23,068 nucleotides of DNA. It comes from Rhizobacter sp. Lineage in GTDB: Bacteria; Pseudomonadota; Gammaproteobacteria; Burkholderiales; Burkholderiaceae. A program made the translations under genes and the position numbers. Shown here in pieces: positions 7,475 to 15,109 of this stretch. How positions within the stretch are numbered: position 1 is the first letter of the stretch; every line of letters begins with the position of its first letter. The notes under the pieces were generated by a model that was given only the letters and a program-made list of their open reading frames with translations, had not been told where the DNA came from and made no database searches. The DNA lies in NCBI GenBank assembly GCA_014379885.1, contig JACMKW010000613.1, forward strand, positions 1 to 23,068, written 5' to 3'.

Positions 7475-8851
7475 TCAGCGCGCGAGGGCCTGCAACTGCG
7501 CCAGCGTGGTGTCGAAGGGCGTCGCGTCAGTCGGGCGCTGTCGCACCAGCGCGTGGATGCCTGGCAGCTTGGCGATGGCCTCGTCGGCCAGGGCGTCGGC
7601 ACCGGCCTTGTACTCGCCCAGCTGCAGCAGCAACTTGATCTCCGCATGGCGCGCCATCAGAGCGCGCACATGGTTGGCTGATTTCTGGTGTTCAGCAGAA
7701 GTCACGCGGCCGAAGGTGCGGCTCACGCTCGCCAGCACGTCCACGGCGGGGTAGTGGTTGGCCTGGCCAAGTGCACGCGACAGCACGAGGTGGCCATCAA
7801 GAATGGAGCGCACTTCCTCGGCCACGGGGTCAGCGCTGTCTTCGTCTTCCAGCAGCGTGGTGTAGATGGCGGTGATGCTGCCCGTTTCGTCGTTGCCGGC
7901 ACGTTCGAAGAGGCGCGGCAGTTCGGCGAACACGGAGGGCGGGAAACCCCGCCGCACCGGTGGTTCGCCCACGGCCAGGCCGATCTCGCGCAGCGCCCGG
8001 GCATAGCGGGTCACCGAATCCATCAGCAGCAACACGCTCTTGCCGCGGCCTCGAAATCCCTCTGCAATGGCAGTCGCCGTGTGCGCGGCACGCACACGCT
8101 CCATGGCTGATCGGTCCGAGGTGGACACCACCACGACCGATCGCGCCAGGCCTTCCGGGCCCAGGCTGTCTTCTATGAACTCGCGTACCTCGCGGCCGCG
8201 CTCGCCGATGAGGCCGATCACTACCACGTCGGCTTGCGAGCGCCGCGCCAACATGCCCAGCAGCGTGGACTTGCCGCCACCGGCCGCCGCGAAAACGCCC
8301 ACGCGCTGGCCCTGGCCGATGGTCAGCAGGCTGTCGATCACACGCACACCGGTGACGAAGGGTGCGCTGATCAACTTGCGGGCCAGCGGGTTGGGGGCCG
8401 TGGCGTGCAGCGGTTGTGCGGTCAGGCCCGCGGGCAATGGCCGCCCGTCCATGGGCTGGCCGAAACAATCGACCACGCGGCCCAGCAGACCGGGGCCAAA
8501 CCACACGGCGCTGCGGTCTTCGAGCAGACGAACCTCCGAGCCGAGCGCAACCCCCTGCAACGTGGACAGGGGAACCACCAGCGCATGCCCATCGGCAAAA
8601 CCCACCACCTCGGCCTGCACCACGCCACCACCGCCACCGGCCTGAAAGATCTCGCACTGCGAACCAATGCGGGCCCCAATGCCACTGACCCGAAGCATGG
8701 TCCCGAAAGCTTGAACCACACGCCCGCGCGGCGCGATGCTGCGAACCCGCGCCAGACTGACCAGCGAGGTGGCCAACGCGTCGTTCAAAGCCGGCGTGCC
8801 GTTGTTGACGCCAGCAGCAGCACCCGCCATGTGGGGCATTTGCATGCTCAT
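7475..8851 (-). CDS. sctN: SctN, type III secretion ATPase (FliI/YscN/HrcN family)
   Basis: 458 aa from the ATG at 8851, which overlaps the sctL stop (ATGA). The catalytic core has Walker A AAAGGGKST (188-196), the GLIGERGREVREF segment (213-225), Walker B KSVLLLMDSVTR (271-282) and the T3SS-ATPase segment RRGFPPSVF. The N-terminal barrel domain (about 30-110) and the C-terminal helical domain, which includes LLQLGEYKAGAD, are complete. It is the hexameric ATPase that detaches chaperones, unfolds cargo and energises the sorting platform at the base of the export gate. Its neighbours SctL (regulator/stator) and SctO (stalk) are its known partners. Confidence 0.98.
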   Translation of the reverse strand: MSMQMPHMAGAAAGVNNGTPALNDALATSLVSLARVRSIAPRGRVVQAFGTMLRVSGIGARIGSQCEIFQAGGGGGVVQAEVVGFADGHALVVPLSTLQGVALGSEVRLLEDRSAVWFGPGLLGRVVDCFGQPMDGRPLPAGLTAQPLHATAPNPLARKLISAPFVTGVRVIDSLLTIGQGQRVGVFAAAGGGKSTLLGMLARRSQADVVVIGLIGERGREVREFIEDSLGPEGLARSVVVVSTSDRSAMERVRAAHTATAIAEGFRGRGKSVLLLMDSVTRYARALREIGLAVGEPPVRRGFPPSVFAELPRLFERAGNDETGSITAIYTTLLEDEDSADPVAEEVRSILDGHLVLSRALGQANHYPAVDVLASVSRTFGRVTSAEHQKSANHVRALMARHAEIKLLLQLGEYKAGADALADEAIAKLPGIHALVRQRPTDATPFDTTLAQLQALAR

Positions 8852-9492
8852 TCCATGTCTGCCATGTCCGCCACGACGGCGGCTTGCGGCCTCACGCCCA
8901 GGGCGCGGCCGATGGTGTCGAGCTGTTCGTCCAGCCCCGCGAGGTGAGAGCCGTGTGCCGTGTCCATCACGCAAGCAAAAACACTGAGCGTGGCGTCGGG
9001 GATCACCGCGATGCTGGCAACGTCGAGTTCGGCCAGGCGTTCGCGCGCCGCCTGCTCCGCCAACGGGTGCACACGCACCGAGCCAACCGGTTCGGGTGCA
9101 ACGCTGGCAACCGCCTGCTCAACCAACTCGGCCACCATGGTTTCGGCGCCCAGCCGGGTGGCGATCTTGCGAACCACTGCCAGCGCCAGCGTGGCCACGG
9201 CAGCACAGGCATCGGCCTGCTGTTGACGCGCCTCCTGAGCCACCTTGGCGGCAGCCGCGCCGAATTCGGCCGCAGCCTGCTCGCGGCCTTCGCGCAAGCC
9301 GAGGGCCTGGCCTTCTTCGCGAGCATGGGCGAGCGCTGCCTGCAGCTCGTCACGCCTGCCCGCGTGCAAGGCGCTCATGGCCAAGGCACATTCCGCCGCG
9401 GTGCGAAACGCAGCCACTTCCTCGGCAGGCACCACCAAACGCCCGGAGACAAACTGCAGCGAAGCTTCACGGTGAATGACAACGTAGCTCAC
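8848..9492 (-). CDS. sctL: SctL, ATPase stator/regulator (FliH/YscL/HrpE family)
   Basis: 214 aa starting at a GTG that overlaps the sctK stop (GTGA). The protein has a short N-terminal part, an Ala/Glu/Arg-rich coiled coil (about 40-105, with REEGQALGLREGREQAAAEF) and a C-terminal globular V-ATPase subunit E-like domain (about 105-205, with LALAVVRKIATRLGAETMV and VRVHPLAEQAARERL). This is the FliH/YscL pattern. It links the SctQ pods to the SctN ATPase in the sorting platform and controls ATPase activity. It sits between sctK and sctN, as in Yersinia-type operons. Confidence 0.92.
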   Translation of the reverse strand: MSYVVIHREASLQFVSGRLVVPAEEVAAFRTAAECALAMSALHAGRRDELQAALAHAREEGQALGLREGREQAAAEFGAAAAKVAQEARQQQADACAAVATLALAVVRKIATRLGAETMVAELVEQAVASVAPEPVGSVRVHPLAEQAARERLAELDVASIAVIPDATLSVFACVMDTAHGSHLAGLDEQLDTIGRALGVRPQAAVVADMADME

Positions 9493-10073
9493 GCGGCGCC
9501 CCCCTGTGCGTGTTGAACCGGTTTGCCCGGTGCACCTGCCGGCCCGGCGGCGATGGCGTGCGCACGCTGAACCATCACCCGTGCCGTTTCCAGAGGACGC
9601 ACCGGCGACAACGCAGCCCGCTTCGACACGCCGAGCATCATGGCCATGGCACTGCGCACGCGCGGGTCTTCGACGCCGGCGACCAGCAGCGCCGCGCTGC
9701 GGGCAAAGAAGGTGCTGGGAACAAAACCGTCAGTCACCATGCTGGGGTCGGCATCGGGCAGGTCGCTGCTTTCCAGCACCTCCTTGAGCGCCGTGGCGCC
9801 GATCAGCCGGGACAACCCGCGCAGCAGCCTGGCATCAAGGCACAGCCTCAGCGCCGGGGCGGCATACAACGAGCCCGCCACGAGCGCCAGGCGCTTGAGC
9901 CCTCGCTCGTCGCGCAGCGCCCACTCGGGCATGGCCTCGAAGGTAGTCCACTCAATGGGCGGCACCGAGTCTTGTTGCTCGCTCACGCTGTCCAGGAATT
10001 CCGCCACCTGAAGCATGGACGCACGGCGAGCGCGCGCCTGGCCGGGGGTGATGTCACCCGCTGATTCGGTCAT
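9489..10073 (-). CDS. sctK: SctK, sorting-platform adaptor (YscK/HrpD-like)
   Basis: 194 aa from the ATG at 10073, preceded by an AAAGG Shine-Dalgarno sequence that overlaps the end of sctJ; a further in-frame ATG at 10103 lies within sctJ and is less likely. The protein is Ala/Leu-rich and helical with no membrane segments. It shows ALRDERGLKRLALVAGSLYA (about 55-74), CLDARLLRGLSRLIG, and a C-terminal ARVMVQRAHAIAAGP. SctK proteins are poorly conserved in sequence and connect SctD to the SctQ pods. The call rests mainly on its place between sctJ and sctL and its matching size. Confidence 0.78.
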   Translation of the reverse strand: MTESAGDITPGQARARRASMLQVAEFLDSVSEQQDSVPPIEWTTFEAMPEWALRDERGLKRLALVAGSLYAAPALRLCLDARLLRGLSRLIGATALKEVLESSDLPDADPSMVTDGFVPSTFFARSAALLVAGVEDPRVRSAMAMMLGVSKRAALSPVRPLETARVMVQRAHAIAAGPAGAPGKPVQHAQGGAA

Positions 10074-10074
10074 G

Positions 10075-10857
10075 TCAGGCCTTTCTGGCAACAGGGTCGG
10101 CACGATGAGCCAGCACCACAGCGCTCTTCTTCAGCGTGCCGCGCTTGCGCCACCACCACATCGAACCGGCGCCGGCCGAGACCAGAAGCGCCACGGCCAC
10201 CACGGCCAGCAGCCACGCCACCAGCTTGGGGGTGACGGGTTCGGCGCGATAAGTGGGTGCCGCCTCGGCCGCAAACAGGGCCACGGTCACGTTCTCGTAG
10301 GGCAGGCCCTCAATACCGTTGACCACAATGCCCTTGATCTGGTTGACCTGGTGGCTCAGGTCGTACCCGGGCCGGTACTTGATGAAGACCGACGCGGAGG
10401 CGGCCCTCGGTTTGTCGGACAGCGGGTCTTTCTCGGGCGCCGCCAGGTGCACACGTGCCACCACCACACCGTCAATGGCTTGCAATGTGCTTGCCAGTTC
10501 CTGCGTCAGCGCATACATCCAGCGCGCGCGCTCTTCGGTGGGCGAGGAGATGAACCCCTCTTTCTTGAACACCTGGCCCACGGTGTCGAAATCGCCGCGC
10601 GGGTAGCCGTTGGCATGCAGCAGCGCAATGGCGGGCGAAAAGGTGTCGGCCGAAACTTGAACGGAAAACTGGGTGCCGTCGCGCACGTCCTTGGTGGCGT
10701 TGATGCCGGCGGTCTGCAGCAGCGACACCATCTCGTTGGCCTGACGCTCGGACAGCTGCCCGTAGAGCACCTCTTGACGGGAGCAGGCTGCCAGGCCCAT
10801 CACGCACAGCAAGATCACACCCCAGTGAAGCAACGATCGAATGCACAAGGTGGACAT
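10075..10857 (-). CDS. sctJ: SctJ, inner-membrane ring lipoprotein (YscJ/HrcJ/PrgK, FliF-related)
   Basis: 260 aa from the ATG at 10857, chosen because an AAGAGG Shine-Dalgarno sequence precedes it and because it gives a proper lipoprotein signal: a hydrophobic stretch ending in lipobox LAAC with Cys25 as the lipidation site. Ring-building domain 1 follows (VLYGQLSERQANEMVSLLQ), then domain 2 (about 110-200, with GVVVARVHLAAPEKDPLSDK and ASASVFIKYRPG), and a C-terminal transmembrane helix (about 210-235) with a basic cytoplasmic end. It forms the inner MS-like ring in the inner membrane/periplasm together with SctD. It lies 14 bp after sctI. Confidence 0.97.
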   Translation of the reverse strand: MSTLCIRSLLHWGVILLCVMGLAACSRQEVLYGQLSERQANEMVSLLQTAGINATKDVRDGTQFSVQVSADTFSPAIALLHANGYPRGDFDTVGQVFKKEGFISSPTEERARWMYALTQELASTLQAIDGVVVARVHLAAPEKDPLSDKPRAASASVFIKYRPGYDLSHQVNQIKGIVVNGIEGLPYENVTVALFAAEAAPTYRAEPVTPKLVAWLLAVVAVALLVSAGAGSMWWWRKRGTLKKSAVVLAHRADPVARKA

Positions 10858-10871
10858 GTCGGCCTCTTTGA

Positions 10872-11264
10872 TCACGATTGCTGCTTGAACAGCTGCGACA
10901 CGCCGTCGGAGGCACGCGTCGCGACGTTCGATGCCAAGGTGCACTCCAGCATGAACACCTGGCTCTTGGCCATGAACTTGAAGGTGTCACCGGGCTTCAT
11001 GCGGCCCTCGGCATCGGCCATGCGCGCGGCCATCTGCTCCAGCGACGTGACCTGATCGTTGATGTGGTCCAGCGGTTTGGCCAGCGCGTTGGCAACTGGC
11101 GACGACGGGTCGACGGCCGTGACGTCGAGCTGGGCCGAGGCGGTGTACATCGCGTGATCGAAGCGGCTCACATCCGACAGCGACACGCCCGGCCCTGCGG
11201 TGAGCCCCTGCTCGGCGGCGGGTGGCACTTGCTGAATCGCAGTGACGGCAAGATCAGTGTTCAT
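10872..11264 (-). CDS. sctI: SctI, inner rod / needle adapter (YscI/PrgJ/HrpB family)
   Basis: 130 aa from the ATG at 11264; an ATG two codons earlier (11270) is possible, but the GAAAGG Shine-Dalgarno sequence is better spaced for 11264. The protein is small and hydrophilic, with a Pro/Ala-rich N-terminal half and helical C-terminal half: KPLDHINDQVTSLEQMAARM, then PGDTFKFMAKSQVFMLECTL and an end in VSQLFKQ. This end is the amphipathic helix typical of SctI, which connects the needle to the SctR/S/T portal. Location directly before sctJ is the standard sctI-sctJ order. Its C-terminus resembles that of the preceding 177-aa protein. Confidence 0.85.
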   Translation of the reverse strand: MNTDLAVTAIQQVPPAAEQGLTAGPGVSLSDVSRFDHAMYTASAQLDVTAVDPSSPVANALAKPLDHINDQVTSLEQMAARMADAEGRMKPGDTFKFMAKSQVFMLECTLASNVATRASDGVSQLFKQQS

Positions 11265-11311
11265 GTTCATGGCCTTTCAGTGACAGGGCAGAGGTGTGGT
11301 CGTGAACGCTC

Positions 11312-11387
11312 GCGGCTGCAGCCGCAGCGCCCACGCCACGCACCCGAGGTTCAACCCGGCGGACACGCCGCCAAGCAGGCCCTCGGG
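11312..11387 (-). promoter_or_regulatory. Stem-loop cluster in the spacer between the needle candidate and sctI
   Basis: The 139-bp spacer contains a perfect 14-bp palindrome (GCGGCTGCAGCCGC, 11312-11325) and a nested hairpin. The nested hairpin has outer arms CCCGAGG/CCTCGGG (11343-11349 and 11381-11387) and inner stem GGCGG/CCGCC (11358-11362 and 11368-11372). It is the longest gap between sctV and sctT. Such structures after an abundant needle gene can stabilise or partly terminate the message; no U-run is visible, so it is not a classic terminator. Confidence 0.45.
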
Positions 11388-11403
11388 TTCACAACCTGGG
11401 CAA

Positions 11404-11937
11404 TTAACCGCCCGAGGTCTTCTTCGTGCCGTCGACAGCGTCGCCCAAGCTCTTGTTCATCGACCCTGCAGTGATCGTGAACAGACCGGTGGTGGCTTGC
11501 AGCTTGAAGTAGTCGCCAGGCGCGGTGCCGCCGACGGTTCCGGGGACCGTGGTACCGCCGGCACCAGCGCCCCCTGTTTCGGTGTACTGCGCGTTCAGCG
11601 CGTCGGCCTGGGCCACGATGTCTGCGGCGCCCTTGTTGACGGCGTTGGCACCCAGCTCGGCCATCGCATCGATCCAACTGCGGCGGCGGCCTTCAGAGCC
11701 GGCGCCGGCGGCTGCAACGGCCAGGCCGGTGTTGAACACGTAGTAGCCGTTCGCGTCTTCCCCTTCGCCGCGGCCCATCATCCGGCTGTCTGCGTCGAGC
11801 ATGGTGCCCACGCTGGCATCGTCCGACGGGTTGCTGTCTTCAACGAACGAGATGTAGCCGTCCGCGCCTTCAATGTTGCCCCTGGCAAGGAAAATGCTGC
11901 CGTCATTCAATGCGGTACCGACAATTGGTTCTGCCAT
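11404..11937 (-). CDS. Candidate needle protein (SctF position), unusually long; otherwise unrecognised
   Basis: 177 aa with a strong AGGAG Shine-Dalgarno sequence seven bases before the ATG, suggesting high expression. It lies between sctD and sctI, where sctF sits in Yersinia-type loci, and no other needle candidate is in the window. The N-terminal 80 residues are Gly/Asp-rich and look beta-like (ADGYISFVED, NGYYVFNTG). Helix 88-118 (WIDAMAELGANAVNKG, DIVAQADALNAQY) is followed by a Gly/Thr linker (121-139) and then PGDYFKLQATTGLFTITAG with MNKSLGDAVDG. This last segment aligns by eye with the SctI C-terminus (PGDTFKFMAKSQVF), and rod and needle proteins are known to share this helix. Needle subunits are usually 70-90 aa, so the extra N-terminus is odd. 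A second rod-like or accessory exported protein is the alternative. Confidence 0.5.
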   Translation of the reverse strand: MAEPIVGTALNDGSIFLARGNIEGADGYISFVEDSNPSDDASVGTMLDADSRMMGRGEGEDANGYYVFNTGLAVAAAGAGSEGRRRSWIDAMAELGANAVNKGAADIVAQADALNAQYTETGGAGAGGTTVPGTVGGTAPGDYFKLQATTGLFTITAGSMNKSLGDAVDGTKKTSGG

Positions 11938-11971
11938 TTCTTCACTCCTGGTTGGTTAAATTGACACTCAC

Positions 11972-13078
11972 TCAAAATCGCAAGGGCGACGCCATGCCGT
12001 CCTTGCTCAGCAGCACCTGCTGACCTGTGATCGACTCCACGCGATGCCCACTGGGCAACATGGCGCCGACGAAATACCGCGCTCCATCCATCGTCACGAC
12101 GTAGGGAACATCGCCTGCAACGACCGCCGCCACGCGCTTGCGTGGGTCGTAAGGCGCACCGCTCGAAGAAGGCGCAGCCCGCACGGGCGTGTTTTCGACA
12201 TTCATGGCGGCGAGGCCCGGAACGTCTCGGCGTACCGCGTTCTCAGCCGTCTTCAGCTTGCCCAGGTTGTGCTCAGCCGTGCGTACGGCGAACGCACCTG
12301 GTTGGCTGGCGATGGGCTCCACCGTGGCCGCCACACCATGCATGCGAAAGACTTCACCGACCGACGAGGCCAGGTCTTCTGTCACGCGCACGTCAAGCAA
12401 GGGCGATAGCCGCGCGGCCGACAGCGCGTTGTCCAACTGCGCTCGCACGGAGCGGCTAGGCAACGCGCCGCGAACAAGCGTGCCGCCGTTGTGACCTGCC
12501 TCGATCTGCAGGCCGCCAAATTCGGCACGCGCCAACAACTGGTTCAGCCGCTGGCGGTCTTCGCCCGGGATATGGTTGGCCGAGCTGGTCACGGTCACCA
12601 CGCCCAGCAGCACGGCGACACCCACGGCAACCGCGCCGCCGATGGTGGCCACCCAGGCCTCGGGCTGCAGCCGCCTTGGCTTGGGTAACTCGGCTTGCGC
12701 TTCGTCACCCTGCAAGACAAGGGCGCGTTGAGGCGTTAATACGTCAGCCCACCGTTCGCTGCCGGCCTGACCGATCGCAATCACCGTGTCACCCATGCGC
12801 AGCGGGGTGAAGAGCGACCAGTCGGTATGGCAAGGCCCGGTGAGCACGCGGCCAGCGATGTCGACCTGACCGTCGACGATCTTGATGCGCGCGCGTTCGC
12901 CCATCAGCCGCAGGCGGATGCGATGCGCGTGGATGAGCGGATCGCGCAGCACGATCTCACAACGTGCGGCATCGGAGCTGCCGATGCTGACTTCGGCATC
13001 CCGCTTCAGCGCGATGCTGGCACCGAGTTGCGGGCCTGCCAGTACACGCAGCTCGAACGTGGGTGAAGGATCAGTCAT
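11972..13078 (-). CDS. sctD: SctD, outer ring of the inner-membrane base (YscD/PrgH/HrpQ-like)
   Basis: 368 aa. The N-terminal cytoplasmic domain (about 8-110) is FHA-like, with FELRVLAGPQLGASIALK, EVSIGSSDAARCEIVL and LRMGDTVIAIG. One transmembrane helix follows (about 141-163, WVATIGGAVAVGVAVLLGV), then a periplasmic part (170-368) with ring-building/BON-like modules, including ARLSPLLDVRVTEDLASSVG and VPYVVTMDGARYFVGAMLPSGH. This is the standard SctD order. SctD links the cytosolic sorting platform (through SctK) to SctJ and to the SctC secretin. It begins 33 bp after sctC with an AAGG element about 10 bases before the ATG. Confidence 0.95.
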   Translation of the reverse strand: MTDPSPTFELRVLAGPQLGASIALKRDAEVSIGSSDAARCEIVLRDPLIHAHRIRLRLMGERARIKIVDGQVDIAGRVLTGPCHTDWSLFTPLRMGDTVIAIGQAGSERWADVLTPQRALVLQGDEAQAELPKPRRLQPEAWVATIGGAVAVGVAVLLGVVTVTSSANHIPGEDRQRLNQLLARAEFGGLQIEAGHNGGTLVRGALPSRSVRAQLDNALSAARLSPLLDVRVTEDLASSVGEVFRMHGVAATVEPIASQPGAFAVRTAEHNLGKLKTAENAVRRDVPGLAAMNVENTPVRAAPSSSGAPYDPRKRVAAVVAGDVPYVVTMDGARYFVGAMLPSGHRVESITGQQVLLSKDGMASPLRF

Positions 13079-13111
13079 GGTGGATGCCTTGAAGACGAGG
13101 GCGGCGACAGT

Positions 13112-15109
13112 TCAGTTCTGCCCGTTGCGCATGCCGGCGCGGAAAGGCTGCGTCACCTTCGCGGAGTCCAGATCGGCCGCGCTCAGGGCAGAGGCATAGC
13201 CGCTGGAAGTGACGCGAGTCGAGGCCGCCGGCGCAGACGCCGGTGCCGGGGCCATCGGCATCCGGGGTTCCACCGGACCGCTCGGCGTCGGCAGCCCTGA
13301 ATCCGCAGGAGACCGCAGCGCCGGCTTGGCTGGTGCAACGGCGGGAACACGGCGCGTGCTCAACCTGGGCGCGATCAGGAACAGGCGCTCCACACGACCG
13401 GTGGATTTGCGCTCGGTCTTGAACAGGCGGCCGAGGAACGGCACGTCGCTCAGCCCGGGCACGCCGTCGACACCGCTTTCGCTGGCCTCACGCGTGAGGC
13501 CACCGATGAGCAGGCTTTCGCCTTCGTAGATGAGCGCCTGCGTATTAATCACCGAGCGCTGCACAAACGGAATGTTGTCGACCTGGCGCGTGGTACTGAT
13601 GGCCGCGTCTTCCAGGTTCACCAGCAGCTTGATGCGGGTGCCTTCGGTGTCCTTGAACACATGCGGTGTCACACGCAGCGACGTGCCGGCCGACACGTTG
13701 AACAGGTCCACCTCGTCCTTCCCGGCCACTTTCACGTAGAAGGTGGAGCTGTTGTCGAAGATGGCCTCCACGTTCGACAGCGTGACCACCTGCGGGCTGG
13801 ACACCACACGCGCCGCACCCTGCGTCTGCAGCGCACTTACCCGTGCGACGAACTGAGACAGGTCACCCAGCACGGCTGACACCACACCACCCCGCCCTTG
13901 CGGCGTGATGCTCTCTGCGGGCACACCGCCCGGTTGCAGCAGCCTGTCCGAGGCGGTGCCATTGCCGACCAGGAACGAACTGCGGCCGGTGTTCCACCGC
14001 CAGTTGATGCCCAGTTCGGTGGCCCGGTCGGTGTTGATGTCGATGATGGTGGCCTCGATTTCGATGGACACCGGCTCCACGTCCAGCGCACGGATCAGTT
14101 GTTCGTAGTCGGGCATGCGCTCGGCCAGGTCGCGCACGATCACGGCATTCAGTCGCGTGTCGGCCTGAATACGCACCATCGCCTCCGGTGTCGACATGGC
14201 GGCCGGCGCCTGCAGGGGTGCGTCGGTCGGGGCGCGAGCGCTTCCGTAGGCCCGACCCACCGCCTCGGCCGACCCTGCTGAGCCGCTCTCTTCGCCCATG
14301 CCCAGCACCTGCTGTTGGGGCGCTCGGGTCAGGCCCTGGCCGCGCAGCTTGGTCTGGGTTGCCCGGCTGGCGGTTTCGCCGCCGGCCGGGCCAGGGATGC
14401 CCGTGCCCCCGGACACCAGCGACCGCAGAATGCTGGCCACACCGGGCACCACCAACTGCCGGTTGCCAAAGTTGACCGTTGTGTCTTGAGCCCAGGCATA
14501 GCGCAAGGTGAACACCTTGAACGACAGGGCCGAAGGCGCTTCACGGCGAGCGCTGTCGGCCCGATACAGCTCCTCGATCTGCTCCAGGAAGCGCCGCGTT
14601 CCGGTGACCATGACCACGCCTTCGCTGGTTGTGCGCAGGTAGTTGCGCTGATCGACCAGGCCCATCTCCGAGGCCAGGCGCTTGATCTTGGTAGCCGCAG
14701 CCGCGTTGGGCAGCATGAGCGTGCGCGTGAGCGTCTCACCGGCCATGTAGACGTACATCACCGAACCATCGAAGTACAACGACAGGCCAAAGGCCGCGGA
14801 GAGGTTGCGCAGCACCGCTTGAGCCTTGCCGCTGAAGTTGCCGTTCACCGCGCCCTTGACAGCGGGCGACACGACCACCGGCACATCGAGCTGGCCGAAC
14901 AGGTCACGCAGGAACTCCGGCAGCGGCTGCTCGCGTGCCGAGACGCTCACCTGCCGATCGTTGAACCCGATCGACGCAGCGCCCACCGTTGGCGCAAACC
15001 ACAGCAGCACCAGCAACACTGCGACGACGAGCCATTGGGCGTATGTCGGCAAGCTCAAGCTTGCGCCGCAGGAGGCTTTGACGTCGGCAAAGCAGTCGCT
15101 GCGCTTCAT
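13112..15109 (-). CDS. sctC: SctC, outer-membrane secretin (YscC/HrcC/InvG family)
   Basis: 665 aa beginning at an ATG that overlaps the sctV stop (ATGA). It has a long signal peptide with hydrophobic core about 24-38 and likely cleavage near Ala44/45. The N0 domain follows (QLDVPVVVSPAVKGAVNGNF), then N1/secretin short domains and a Gly/Ser/Ala-rich insert (about 230-300). The secretin core (about 360-590) contains VVSSPQVVTLSNVEAIFDNS, SLRVTPHVF, INTQALIYEGESLLIGGL and GVPGLSDVPFLGRLFKT, which are textbook secretin motifs. The Pro/Ser-rich C-terminus (600-665) probably includes the S-domain. It forms the outer-membrane channel. No dedicated pilotin gene is apparent. Confidence 0.97.
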   Translation of the reverse strand: MKRSDCFADVKASCGASLSLPTYAQWLVVAVLLVLLWFAPTVGAASIGFNDRQVSVSAREQPLPEFLRDLFGQLDVPVVVSPAVKGAVNGNFSGKAQAVLRNLSAAFGLSLYFDGSVMYVYMAGETLTRTLMLPNAAAATKIKRLASEMGLVDQRNYLRTTSEGVVMVTGTRRFLEQIEELYRADSARREAPSALSFKVFTLRYAWAQDTTVNFGNRQLVVPGVASILRSLVSGGTGIPGPAGGETASRATQTKLRGQGLTRAPQQQVLGMGEESGSAGSAEAVGRAYGSARAPTDAPLQAPAAMSTPEAMVRIQADTRLNAVIVRDLAERMPDYEQLIRALDVEPVSIEIEATIIDINTDRATELGINWRWNTGRSSFLVGNGTASDRLLQPGGVPAESITPQGRGGVVSAVLGDLSQFVARVSALQTQGAARVVSSPQVVTLSNVEAIFDNSSTFYVKVAGKDEVDLFNVSAGTSLRVTPHVFKDTEGTRIKLLVNLEDAAISTTRQVDNIPFVQRSVINTQALIYEGESLLIGGLTREASESGVDGVPGLSDVPFLGRLFKTERKSTGRVERLFLIAPRLSTRRVPAVAPAKPALRSPADSGLPTPSGPVEPRMPMAPAPASAPAASTRVTSSGYASALSAADLDSAKVTQPFRAGMRNGQN

